Part shown: positions 16,310 to 22,842 of the stretch, one piece after another | Numbering within the stretch: the first letter of the stretch is position 1 | How the letters are laid out: each line of letters starts with the position of its first letter | Assembly (NCBI RefSeq): GCF_017355185.1 | Contig: NZ_JADILJ010000029.1 | Location: forward strand, 1 to 46,842 | DNA: 46,842 nt | Reading direction: 5' to 3' | Origin: Rathayibacter sp. SD072 | GTDB taxonomy: Bacteria > Actinomycetota > Actinomycetes > Actinomycetales > Microbacteriaceae | The notes under the pieces: model-generated | What the model saw: the letters and a program-made list of their open reading frames with translations, nothing else | Told to the model about the DNA's origin: nothing | Databases searched by the model: none | Made by a program: the position numbers and the translations under genes

Positions 16310-18541
16310 TCAGTCCTCGGCGCGGAAGGCCCGCAGTCTCAGGCTGTTCAGCACGACGAACACGCTCGAGAACGCCATCGCCGCTCCCGCGACGAGGGGG
16401 CCGAGCAGCCCCGCCATCGCCAGCGGGATCGCCGCGACGTTGTACGCGAAGGCCCAGAAGAGGTTGCCGCGGATGACGCCCAGCGTCCGGCGGCCCAGGC
16501 GCAGAGCGTCGGGTACCCGGGCGAGGTCGTCGCCGACGAGCGTGATGTCGCTCGCCTCGATCGCGGCGTCGGTGCCGGCGCCCATCGCGATGCCGAGGTC
16601 GGCCGCCGCGAGGGCCGCCGCATCGTTCACCCCGTCGCCCACCAGTGCCACGCTGCGCCCCTCGGACCGCAGGCGCTCGACGACCGCGAGCTTCTCCTCC
16701 GGCAGCACCTCGGCGATCACCTCGTCGATGCCGACGGCGGAGGCGACCGCCGCGGCCGCGCGCGGGTTGTCGCCGGTGAGCAGGAGCACGCGCAGTCCGC
16801 GACCGCGCAGGGACGCGACCGCCCGCGAGGCCTCGGCCCGCGGCTCGTCGCGCAGCACGGCGAGACCGCGCAGCTCGCCGTCCCAGCCGACGCCGACGAC
16901 GGTGCCGCCGCTGCTTCCCGCCCGGTCGGCCTGCTCGGCGAGGGCGCCGGGCGCGAAGCCCCACTGCTCCTCGAGCCAGCGCAGGCGGCCCGCGACGACG
17001 AGGCGCCCCTCGACGCGCGCCCGCACGCCGAAGCCGGCGCTCGCGCGGAACCCGCTCGCCTCGGGGACGACGAGACCGCGCTGCTCGGCGCCGCGGACGA
17101 TCGCCGCGGCGAGCGGGTGCTCCGAGCCGCGCTCGACGGCCGCGAGCATCCGCAGCGCCTCGTCGCCGCTCGCGTCGACGACCTCGAAAGCGCCGGTGGT
17201 GAGCGTGCCGGTCTTGTCGAAGACGACCGTGTCGATCCGCCGGCTGCTCTCGAGGACCTCGGGTCCGCGGATCAGGATGCCGAGCTGCGAGCCGCGGCCG
17301 GTGCCGACGAGCACCGCGGTCGGAGTCGCGAGGCCGAGTGCGCACGGGCAGGCGACCACGAGCACCGCGACGGCCGGCGAGACGGCGGCCGCGAGCTCGG
17401 CGCCGGTCAGCAGCCAGCCGACCAGGGTGGCCAGCGCCAGCACGACGACGACGGGGACGAAGACGGAGGAGACGCGGTCGGCGAGGCGCTGGATGCGCGC
17501 CTTGCCCGCCTGCGCGTCCGAGACGAGGCGGCCCATCCGGGCGAGGACGGTGTCGGAGCCGACGCGGTCGACCCGCACGGTCAGCACGCCGTGGGCGTTC
17601 AGCACACCCCCGGCGAGAACGGATCCGGGACCCGCCTCGACCGGGACGCTCTCGCCCGTGAGCATGCTCGCGTCCACCGCGCTCGAGCCCTCGAGCACCG
17701 TGCCGTCGGCGGCGACGACCTCGCCCGGGCGCACGCGGATCCGGTCGCCGACGGCGAGCGAGGCCGCCGGGACGCGCTCCTCCGCGCCCTCGGCGGTCAC
17801 GCGCACCGCGTCCTTGGCCCCCAGATCGAGCAGCGCGCGCAGGGCCGCCCCCGCGTCGCGCTTCGAGCGCGCCTCCAGGTACCGGCCGGCGAGCACGAAG
17901 ACCGGGACGGCGGCCGCGACCTCCAGGTAGATCTCGTCGTGGCCCGAGCGGGAGCCGAGCAGCTCGAAGGGCATGCTCATCCCGGGGCGCCCGGCGTCGC
18001 CGAGGAAGAGGGCGTACAGCGACCAGCCGAACGCGGCGAGCACGCCGAGGCTGATCAGCGTGTCCATCGTCGTCGAGCCGTGGCGCAGCGCCCTCACGGC
18101 GTTCCGGTGGAACGGCCACGCCCCCCAGACGGCGACCGGCGCGGCGAGCATCAGGCACAGCCACTGCCAGTTCGCGAACTGCAGCGGAGGGATCATCGAC
18201 AGCACGACGACGGGGGCGGCCAGCAGCGCCGAGACCCTCAGGCGCGTGCGGAGGGTGCGGCGCTCGAGGTCGTCGGGATCCGCTGCGCCGTCCGGTCGCC
18301 CGGGCTCGTCCGTCCGGGCCGCGGGCACCGTCGCCGTGTAGCCCGCGGACTCGACGGCGGCGATCGCGTCGGCGGCCGTCGTGCCCTCCGGCAGCACGAC
18401 GGTCGCGCGCTCGAGAGCGAGGTTCACCGTCGCGCTGACTCCTGGCAGCGCCACCAGGCGCCGCTCGACCCGGGCGACGCACGAGGCGCAGGTCATCCCG
18501 CCGATCGCGAGCTCGAGCGAGGCCGCCTCCCGGGTCGGCAC
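16310..18541 (-). CDS. copA: Copper-exporting P1B-type ATPase
   Basis: A 743-residue P-type ATPase that pumps Cu(I) out of the cytoplasm using ATP. Domains in order: N-terminal heavy-metal domain with GMTCASC (15-21), two plus two membrane helices, actuator loop with TGES, the metal-path motif CPC (398-400) in ALVVACPCALG, phosphorylation site DKTGTLT with D442, nucleotide motif SEHPLA, and hinge GDGVNDAAAL. The CPC motif with downstream NxxxxxxN-type helices fits the Cu(I) subgroup. The start is GTG 18541, one base after the stop of the chaperone-like gene, so translation is coupled; the frame stays open further upstream but overlaps that gene. Control is probably by the CsoR-type site at 18956. 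Confidence 0.92.
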   Translation of the reverse strand: MPTREAASLELAIGGMTCASCVARVERRLVALPGVSATVNLALERATVVLPEGTTAADAIAAVESAGYTATVPAARTDEPGRPDGAADPDDLERRTLRTRLRVSALLAAPVVVLSMIPPLQFANWQWLCLMLAAPVAVWGAWPFHRNAVRALRHGSTTMDTLISLGVLAAFGWSLYALFLGDAGRPGMSMPFELLGSRSGHDEIYLEVAAAVPVFVLAGRYLEARSKRDAGAALRALLDLGAKDAVRVTAEGAEERVPAASLAVGDRIRVRPGEVVAADGTVLEGSSAVDASMLTGESVPVEAGPGSVLAGGVLNAHGVLTVRVDRVGSDTVLARMGRLVSDAQAGKARIQRLADRVSSVFVPVVVVLALATLVGWLLTGAELAAAVSPAVAVLVVACPCALGLATPTAVLVGTGRGSQLGILIRGPEVLESSRRIDTVVFDKTGTLTTGAFEVVDASGDEALRMLAAVERGSEHPLAAAIVRGAEQRGLVVPEASGFRASAGFGVRARVEGRLVVAGRLRWLEEQWGFAPGALAEQADRAGSSGGTVVGVGWDGELRGLAVLRDEPRAEASRAVASLRGRGLRVLLLTGDNPRAAAAVASAVGIDEVIAEVLPEEKLAVVERLRSEGRSVALVGDGVNDAAALAAADLGIAMGAGTDAAIEASDITLVGDDLARVPDALRLGRRTLGVIRGNLFWAFAYNVAAIPLAMAGLLGPLVAGAAMAFSSVFVVLNSLRLRAFRAED

Positions 18542-18542
18542 G

Positions 18543-18905
18543 TCAGGAGAGGGGGGCGAGGCGGTAGCCGGCGTCGGCGACGGCGGCCGCGATCTCCTCG
18601 CGACCCAGCGGACGCGACGAGCCGACGGTGACGGCCGAGACGCCCTCGGGCGAGAGCGAGACGTCGACACCGGTCACCTCGGGGTAGGCGGCGAGCTCCT
18701 CCGTCACGCTGCGCACGCAGTGCTCGCAGGTCATGCCGGCGACCCCGAACGTCTGCACCGAGGGCGCGATCATCGTGGCGCCGGCGCCGCCGTGCGCGTC
18801 CCCGTGGCCGCCGCAGGCGCAGCCGCCCGCCGAGCCGCAGGAGCCGCCGGCGACGGCGTCGCCGGTCGCCTTCGCGGTCAGGCCGAGGTCGAGTCGAGTG
18901 GTCAT
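18543..18905 (-). CDS. Copper chaperone-like heavy-metal-associated domain protein
   Basis: A 120-residue protein. Residues ~50-120 are a single heavy-metal-associated domain (VAGMTCEHCVRSVTEEL, Cu(I)-binding CxxC). Before it is a Cys/Gly/His-rich segment (residues ~21-42: SCGSAGGCACGGHGDAHGG) that looks like a second metal-binding region and makes the protein longer than usual ~70-residue CopZ. It is cytoplasmic and should hand copper to the CopA N-domain. AGGAG precedes the ATG at 18905. It is the first gene of the copper unit, one base upstream of copA. Confidence 0.85.
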   Translation of the reverse strand: MTTRLDLGLTAKATGDAVAGGSCGSAGGCACGGHGDAHGGAGATMIAPSVQTFGVAGMTCEHCVRSVTEELAAYPEVTGVDVSLSPEGVSAVTVGSSRPLGREEIAAAVADAGYRLAPLS

Positions 18906-18923
18906 GTCGGTGCTCCTCGTGGT

Positions 18924-18940
18924 GGCGGACCCGGTCCGCC
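18924..18940 (-). other. 5'-leader hairpin of the copper operon
   Basis: GGCGGACC-C-GGTCCGCC is a 17-base inverted repeat with a one-base centre. It lies between the CsoR-type site and the ribosome site of the chaperone gene. It might stabilise the leader or be a further protein site; the role is unknown. Confidence 0.35.
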
Positions 18941-18955
18941 GCCGTCGTGTTCGGA

Positions 18956-19004
18956 TACCCCCAGGGGGTACTCCCATCGTAGATCGGGGAGGGCTCTCGG
19001 GCAA
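18956..19004 (-). promoter_or_regulatory. Copper operon promoter with CsoR-type operator
   Basis: On the minus strand TTGCCC (19004-18999), a 17-base spacer and TACGAT (18981-18976) form a good promoter. TACCCCC-A-GGGGGTA (18970-18956) lies just downstream around the expected start of transcription. C/G-rich palindromes of the form TACCCCN..GGGGTA are the known DNA sites of CsoR/RcnR-family copper sensors. No csoR gene is in the window. Confidence 0.72.
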
Positions 19005-19058
19005 GACGCGGCACGACGGAGGAGAATCGGAGCCGTCACCGCGACGGGAGGAGGGGAC

Positions 19059-19667
19059 GTGGACGCAGGTGCACCGCCGCCGTGGGGCGCTCCGACCCGG
19101 GAGTCGACCAGGGGACCCGTCCGCGCGGCGCCGCTCCCTCCGCGCACCCGGTTCGAGCCGACCGTGCTGCTCACGTCTCCGGGCGAGCTGCTGCGCCTGC
19201 GCGAGAGCGTGCGCTCGCGGATCCACCACGCCGCGCCCGCCCGCCAGCGCAGGCTCGCGGAGCTGGCCGACGTGGGCGAGGGCTTCGCCGTCCTCGGCGC
19301 CCGGGAGCTCGAGCGGTCGCTGCGCCGGGCCGCGGCCCCCGCCGCCGCGCGGCGCCCCGACTCCGTCTCGGTCGTGGCCCTCGGCTCCGACGGTCCGGCG
19401 CTCGCCGCCGAGCGCGCCGACTCCCTCCCGATCGCCCGATGGGACGACGTCGCGTCGGTCCAGGTGGCCACGGTCGCCCTCGGCGCCCGGCGGGTCCGCG
19501 CCCTCGCGCTCGGGGTGCTCGCTCCCGGCCGCCGACGGCGCCGCACGGTGCTGGTCCCGCTGGTCGTGGCCTCGCCCGGTCCGCTGGGCTGGGGCGTCGC
19601 CGACGACCGCACCTTCCTCCGCGCTCACGACCGCCTCCTGGCCGCGTGGCCGGGGAGCGGCTCGTGA
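19059..19667 (+). CDS. Hypothetical protein
   Basis: A 202-residue Arg/Ala-rich protein of unknown function. The start is GTG 19059, preceded by GGGAGGAGGGGAC; the open frame further upstream lies antisense to the copper genes and is rejected. Visible segments: TRFEPTVLLTSPGELLRLRESVRSRIHHAAPARQRRLAELADVGEGFAVLG, then alternating hydrophobic strands (SVSVVALGSDGP, VASVQVATVALGARRVRALALGVLAPG, RTVLVPLVVASPGPLGWG). No signal peptide, membrane helix or catalytic motif is clear. Its stop overlaps the start of the DUF2809 gene, so the two are an operon. Confidence 0.65.
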   Translation: MDAGAPPPWGAPTRESTRGPVRAAPLPPRTRFEPTVLLTSPGELLRLRESVRSRIHHAAPARQRRLAELADVGEGFAVLGARELERSLRRAAAPAAARRPDSVSVVALGSDGPALAAERADSLPIARWDDVASVQVATVALGARRVRALALGVLAPGRRRRRTVLVPLVVASPGPLGWGVADDRTFLRAHDRLLAAWPGSGS

Positions 19668-20059
19668 GGGCCCGCCTCCCGTACGCGCTCGCCGCGGTCG
19701 CGGCGCTCGGCCTCGGTCTCGCCCTGCGCTTCCTCCTCGTCGGCCTGATCGCCGACGTCGCGGGCGGCGTGCTCTACGTCGTGCTCGTCGGCCTGCTGAC
19801 GGCGGTCGTCCTGCCGGCCCTGGCGGGGCTCCCGGCCGCGGGCATCGCCCTCGCGTGGTCGATCGCGATGGAGCAGCTGCAGGCGATCGGAGTCGCCGAG
19901 CGGCTCGTCGACGCGTGGCCGCCGCTGCGCCTGGTCGTCGGCAGCACCTTCTCCTGGATCGACATCGGCGCCTACGTCCTCGGTGCGGTCGTCGCCGCCG
20001 CGGTGCTGCTCGCCGTCGCGCCCAGGGCGCGCCCCGAGGAGGATCGGCCCCTCGTCTAG
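19664..20059 (+). CDS. DUF2809 family membrane protein
   Basis: A 131-residue protein with about four transmembrane helices. The pattern LGLALRFLL...ADVAGGVLYVVLVGLLTAVV...AGIALAWSIAMEQLQ...LVVGSTFSWIDIGAYVLG matches DUF2809, a family with no known function. The start is GTG 19664, overlapping the previous stop (GTGA), with GGGGAG upstream. The dGTPase gene follows after 9 bases and may be part of the same transcript. Confidence 0.8.
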   Translation: MRARLPYALAAVAALGLGLALRFLLVGLIADVAGGVLYVVLVGLLTAVVLPALAGLPAAGIALAWSIAMEQLQAIGVAERLVDAWPPLRLVVGSTFSWIDIGAYVLGAVVAAAVLLAVAPRARPEEDRPLV

Positions 20060-20068
20060 GGTGAGCGG

Positions 20069-21628
20069 ATGGAGGCGAAGCACAGCCGCGACCGGCGCAC
20101 GGACCGGCGCATCCCCGAGCCCGTCGACCGGTTCGCGACCGGCGAGGACTTCCCGGAGTACCGGGTCGATCTCGAGCGGATCCGCTTCTCGCCGTACTTC
20201 GCCCGGCTCTCGGCCGTCACGCAGGTCATCTCGCCCTCGGGGGTCGGCCAGGTGGTGCACAACCGCCTTACCCACTCCATCAAGGTCACCGCCGTCGCCC
20301 GCGCGATCGCGATGCAGCTCACCACCACCGATCCCGCGCAGCGCGAGCTGGTCGAGCGGCTCGGCGGCTGCGACCCCGTCGTGGTGCAGGCCGCGGCCAG
20401 CGCGCACGACCTGGGGCACCCCCCGTTCGGGCACCTCGGCGAGCAGGCGCTCGACCGCCTCGCGCGCGAGCGGCTCGGCCTCGAGGAGGGCTTCGAGGGC
20501 AACGCGCAGTCCTTCCGGATCCTCTCGGAGCTCGACGTCTGCGAGACCGTCGAGGCGGGTCTGAACCTCACCGCCGCCTCCCGCGCCGCAGTGCTGAAGT
20601 ACCCGTGGGGGCGCACCGTCTGCCGCCCGGACATCGCGTCGGCCGATCCCACCGAGCTGCCCCGGGGCTCGACCGCGAGCCGCTGGGAGACCGCGCCGCC
20701 CAAGTTCTCGGCCTACACCCTCGACCTCGACGACATGCTCGACGCCCGCGGCACGTTCGAGGCGATCGCGCCGTGGCAGCAGACGCTCGAGTGCTCGGTG
20801 ATGGACGTCGCCGACGACATCGCCTACTCGCTGCACGATCTCGACGACTTCTACCGCGCGGGTGTGCTGCAGCAGGCCGCGGTGGCGGTGGAGTTCCGCG
20901 CCTTCCTGCGCGAGCAGAACGCGCTCGCCGCCCTCGACGCCGGCGAGCTGTGGGCCCGGGCGCCCGGGCACTCGCTCGAGATGCTCCGGCGCCGCCTCGT
21001 CGCGCGCGACCCGTGGATCGCGAGCGACGAGTACTTCCGCTCCTCCGTCGAGCGCGTCTCGGCCGAGCTCGTGGAGGGGCTGCTCGCCGTGCCGTTCGAC
21101 GGGTCCACCCGCACGGAGCGGGCGATCGAGGCGTTCGTCTCGTCGTGGATCGGCCGCCTGCAGCGCTCGGTGCTCGTGCTGGCCCAGCCCAATGTCCGCT
21201 CGGGGCACGTGTCGCTCCTCCCCGACGCCTGGCACGACGTCGCCGTGCTCAAGTTCGTGCACACCCGCTTCGTCATCGACCGGCCCGACTTCGCGACCTA
21301 CCAGCGCGGGCAGTCACGGGTGCTCGAGACCCTCGTCACCCACCTCGACGACTGGCTGGAGGACCCGCGCGACGGCTCCCGCGCCCCGCAGAAGCTGCTG
21401 GACCTGATCGAGCTCGCCACCGACGGGTACTTCCGGCTGCGCGCCGACCGACCGGAGTGGCTGCCCGCGGGAGAGAGGGACCGCCCGCGCGTGGACACGG
21501 AGTCGCTCCGTCGCCTGGGCCGCGCCCGCGGCATCGTCGACTACGTCGCGACCCTCACCGACGAGCAGGCGATGGCGCTCGCCGCGCGGCTCCGGGGCGA
21601 CCGCGAACCCTGGGCGATGGGCACCTGA
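20069..21628 (+). CDS. dgt: Deoxyguanosinetriphosphate triphosphohydrolase-like HD enzyme
   Basis: A 519-residue HD-domain hydrolase of the dGTPase family, which splits dNTPs into deoxynucleoside and tripolyphosphate. The motifs are RLSAVTQV, NRLTHSIKV (first metal histidine), the HD pair in AHDLGHPPFGHLGE, EGNAQSFRIL and the later VMDVADDIAYSLHDLDD aspartate. Length is on the long side, like other actinobacterial members. The start ATG 20069 follows DUF2809 by 9 bases. The role is expected in dNTP balance; some relatives also limit phage replication, which is not shown here. Confidence 0.87.
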   Translation: MEAKHSRDRRTDRRIPEPVDRFATGEDFPEYRVDLERIRFSPYFARLSAVTQVISPSGVGQVVHNRLTHSIKVTAVARAIAMQLTTTDPAQRELVERLGGCDPVVVQAAASAHDLGHPPFGHLGEQALDRLARERLGLEEGFEGNAQSFRILSELDVCETVEAGLNLTAASRAAVLKYPWGRTVCRPDIASADPTELPRGSTASRWETAPPKFSAYTLDLDDMLDARGTFEAIAPWQQTLECSVMDVADDIAYSLHDLDDFYRAGVLQQAAVAVEFRAFLREQNALAALDAGELWARAPGHSLEMLRRRLVARDPWIASDEYFRSSVERVSAELVEGLLAVPFDGSTRTERAIEAFVSSWIGRLQRSVLVLAQPNVRSGHVSLLPDAWHDVAVLKFVHTRFVIDRPDFATYQRGQSRVLETLVTHLDDWLEDPRDGSRAPQKLLDLIELATDGYFRLRADRPEWLPAGERDRPRVDTESLRRLGRARGIVDYVATLTDEQAMALAARLRGDREPWAMGT

Positions 21629-21746
21629 CGCCGCTCGCCGGGGAGGTTGACAGCGGGGGCGCGGTGTGGCCGTCCGCCGCGATCCGCGCCGTTCCGGGCG
21701 GGAGGGGCCGCGGAGGGGGTTCCCACGGCCCTCAGCGGCCGTCCAG

Positions 21747-21775
21747 GATTCACTGAGTGAACGAAAGCGTAAAAT
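21747..21775 (+). promoter_or_regulatory. Putative ole operon promoter with palindrome
   Basis: TAAAAT (21770-21775) is an excellent -10 in this GC-rich context; GATTCA (21747-21752) is a weak -35 at 17 bases. TTCACT-G-AGTGAA (21749-21761) is a perfect inverted repeat covering the -35/spacer. It is a candidate operator for a TetR/GntR-type lipid regulator. The TTG start of oleA is ~45 bases downstream. Confidence 0.55.
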
Positions 21776-21819
21776 CATCGCGGCACCTGCCACGATCGAC
21801 AACTCGACAGGGAGTTCCG

Positions 21820-22842
21820 TTGGACGGAAACGCAACGACCACGCACCGCAACGTCGCGTTGCTGTCCGTCGCGACCACCATCGCCCCGCGCGTGACGACC
21901 TCCGAGGAGATCGACGCGCGTCTGGCGCCGGCTCTGAAGCGACTCCGCCTGCCCACCGGGCTCCTGCAGCGGGTCGCCGGCGTGCACGAGCGCCGCAACT
22001 GGGGCGAGGACCAGACCTTCGACGCGGCGGCCATCGACGCCGGGCGTCGCGCGCTCGAGGAGGCGGGGGTGCGGCCCGACCAGATCGGGCTGATCATCAA
22101 CACCTCGGTCACGCGCAAGCACCTCGAGCCCTCCGTCGCGGTGCGCCTGCACCACGGGCTGGGGCTGCCGTCCTCGGCGATCAACTTCGACATCGCCAAC
22201 GCCTGCCTCGGCTTCGTCAGCGGCATGACCCTCGCGGCTCAGCTGATCGACTCCGGCCAGATCCGCTACGCGATGATCATCGACGGCGAGGACGCCGACG
22301 AGATCCAGGTCAACACGATCGAGCGCCTCAGCCGCGACGGCGTCTCGCGCAAGGACTTCATGAGCGAGTTCGCCAGCCTCACCCTCGGGTCGGGCGCCGC
22401 GGCCGCCATCCTCGGCCCGGCCGATGCGCACCCGAAGGGGCACCGCCTCCTCGGCGGCATCACCCGTGCCGCCACCCAGTTCAACGAGCTCTGCGTCGGC
22501 AGCGTCGACGGCATGTTCACCGACGCGAAGGCCCTGCTCAAGGGCGGCATGGAGCTCGTCGTCTCCGCCTGGAAGGAGGCGAAGCGCGACTGGAAGTGGA
22601 GCGGCATGGACCGCTACATCATGCATCAGGTCTCGGAGGTGCACACCAGCGCCCTCGTCAAGGCCGTGGGCCTGGACCGCGACCGCGTGCCCACCACCTA
22701 CGCGCTGCTCGGCAACGTCGGTCCCGCCTCGATCCCGATCACCCTCGCGCAGGAGTCGAAGACCCTGCAGCCCGGCAACCGGGTGCTGCTGATGGGCGTG
22801 GGCTCCGGCATCAACACCGCGATGCTCGAGATCGCCTGGTGA
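21820..22842 (+). CDS. oleA: OleA: acyl-CoA head-to-head condensing enzyme (thiolase superfamily)
   Basis: A 340-residue KAS III/thiolase-fold enzyme. OleA joins two fatty acyl-CoAs by Claisen condensation to a beta-keto acid, the first step of long-chain olefin synthesis. The triad is visible: C129 in NACLGF, H269 in YIMHQVSEVH, N299 in LLGNVGPAS. E103 in RKHLEPS matches the glutamate that OleA dimers lend across the interface, which separates OleA from FabH. The start is TTG 21820 with AGGGAG 6 bases upstream; a GTG at 21757 lies within the promoter and is rejected. The stop overlaps the oleBC start (GTGA). Confidence 0.88.
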   Translation: MDGNATTTHRNVALLSVATTIAPRVTTSEEIDARLAPALKRLRLPTGLLQRVAGVHERRNWGEDQTFDAAAIDAGRRALEEAGVRPDQIGLIINTSVTRKHLEPSVAVRLHHGLGLPSSAINFDIANACLGFVSGMTLAAQLIDSGQIRYAMIIDGEDADEIQVNTIERLSRDGVSRKDFMSEFASLTLGSGAAAAILGPADAHPKGHRLLGGITRAATQFNELCVGSVDGMFTDAKALLKGGMELVVSAWKEAKRDWKWSGMDRYIMHQVSEVHTSALVKAVGLDRDRVPTTYALLGNVGPASIPITLAQESKTLQPGNRVLLMGVGSGINTAMLEIAW

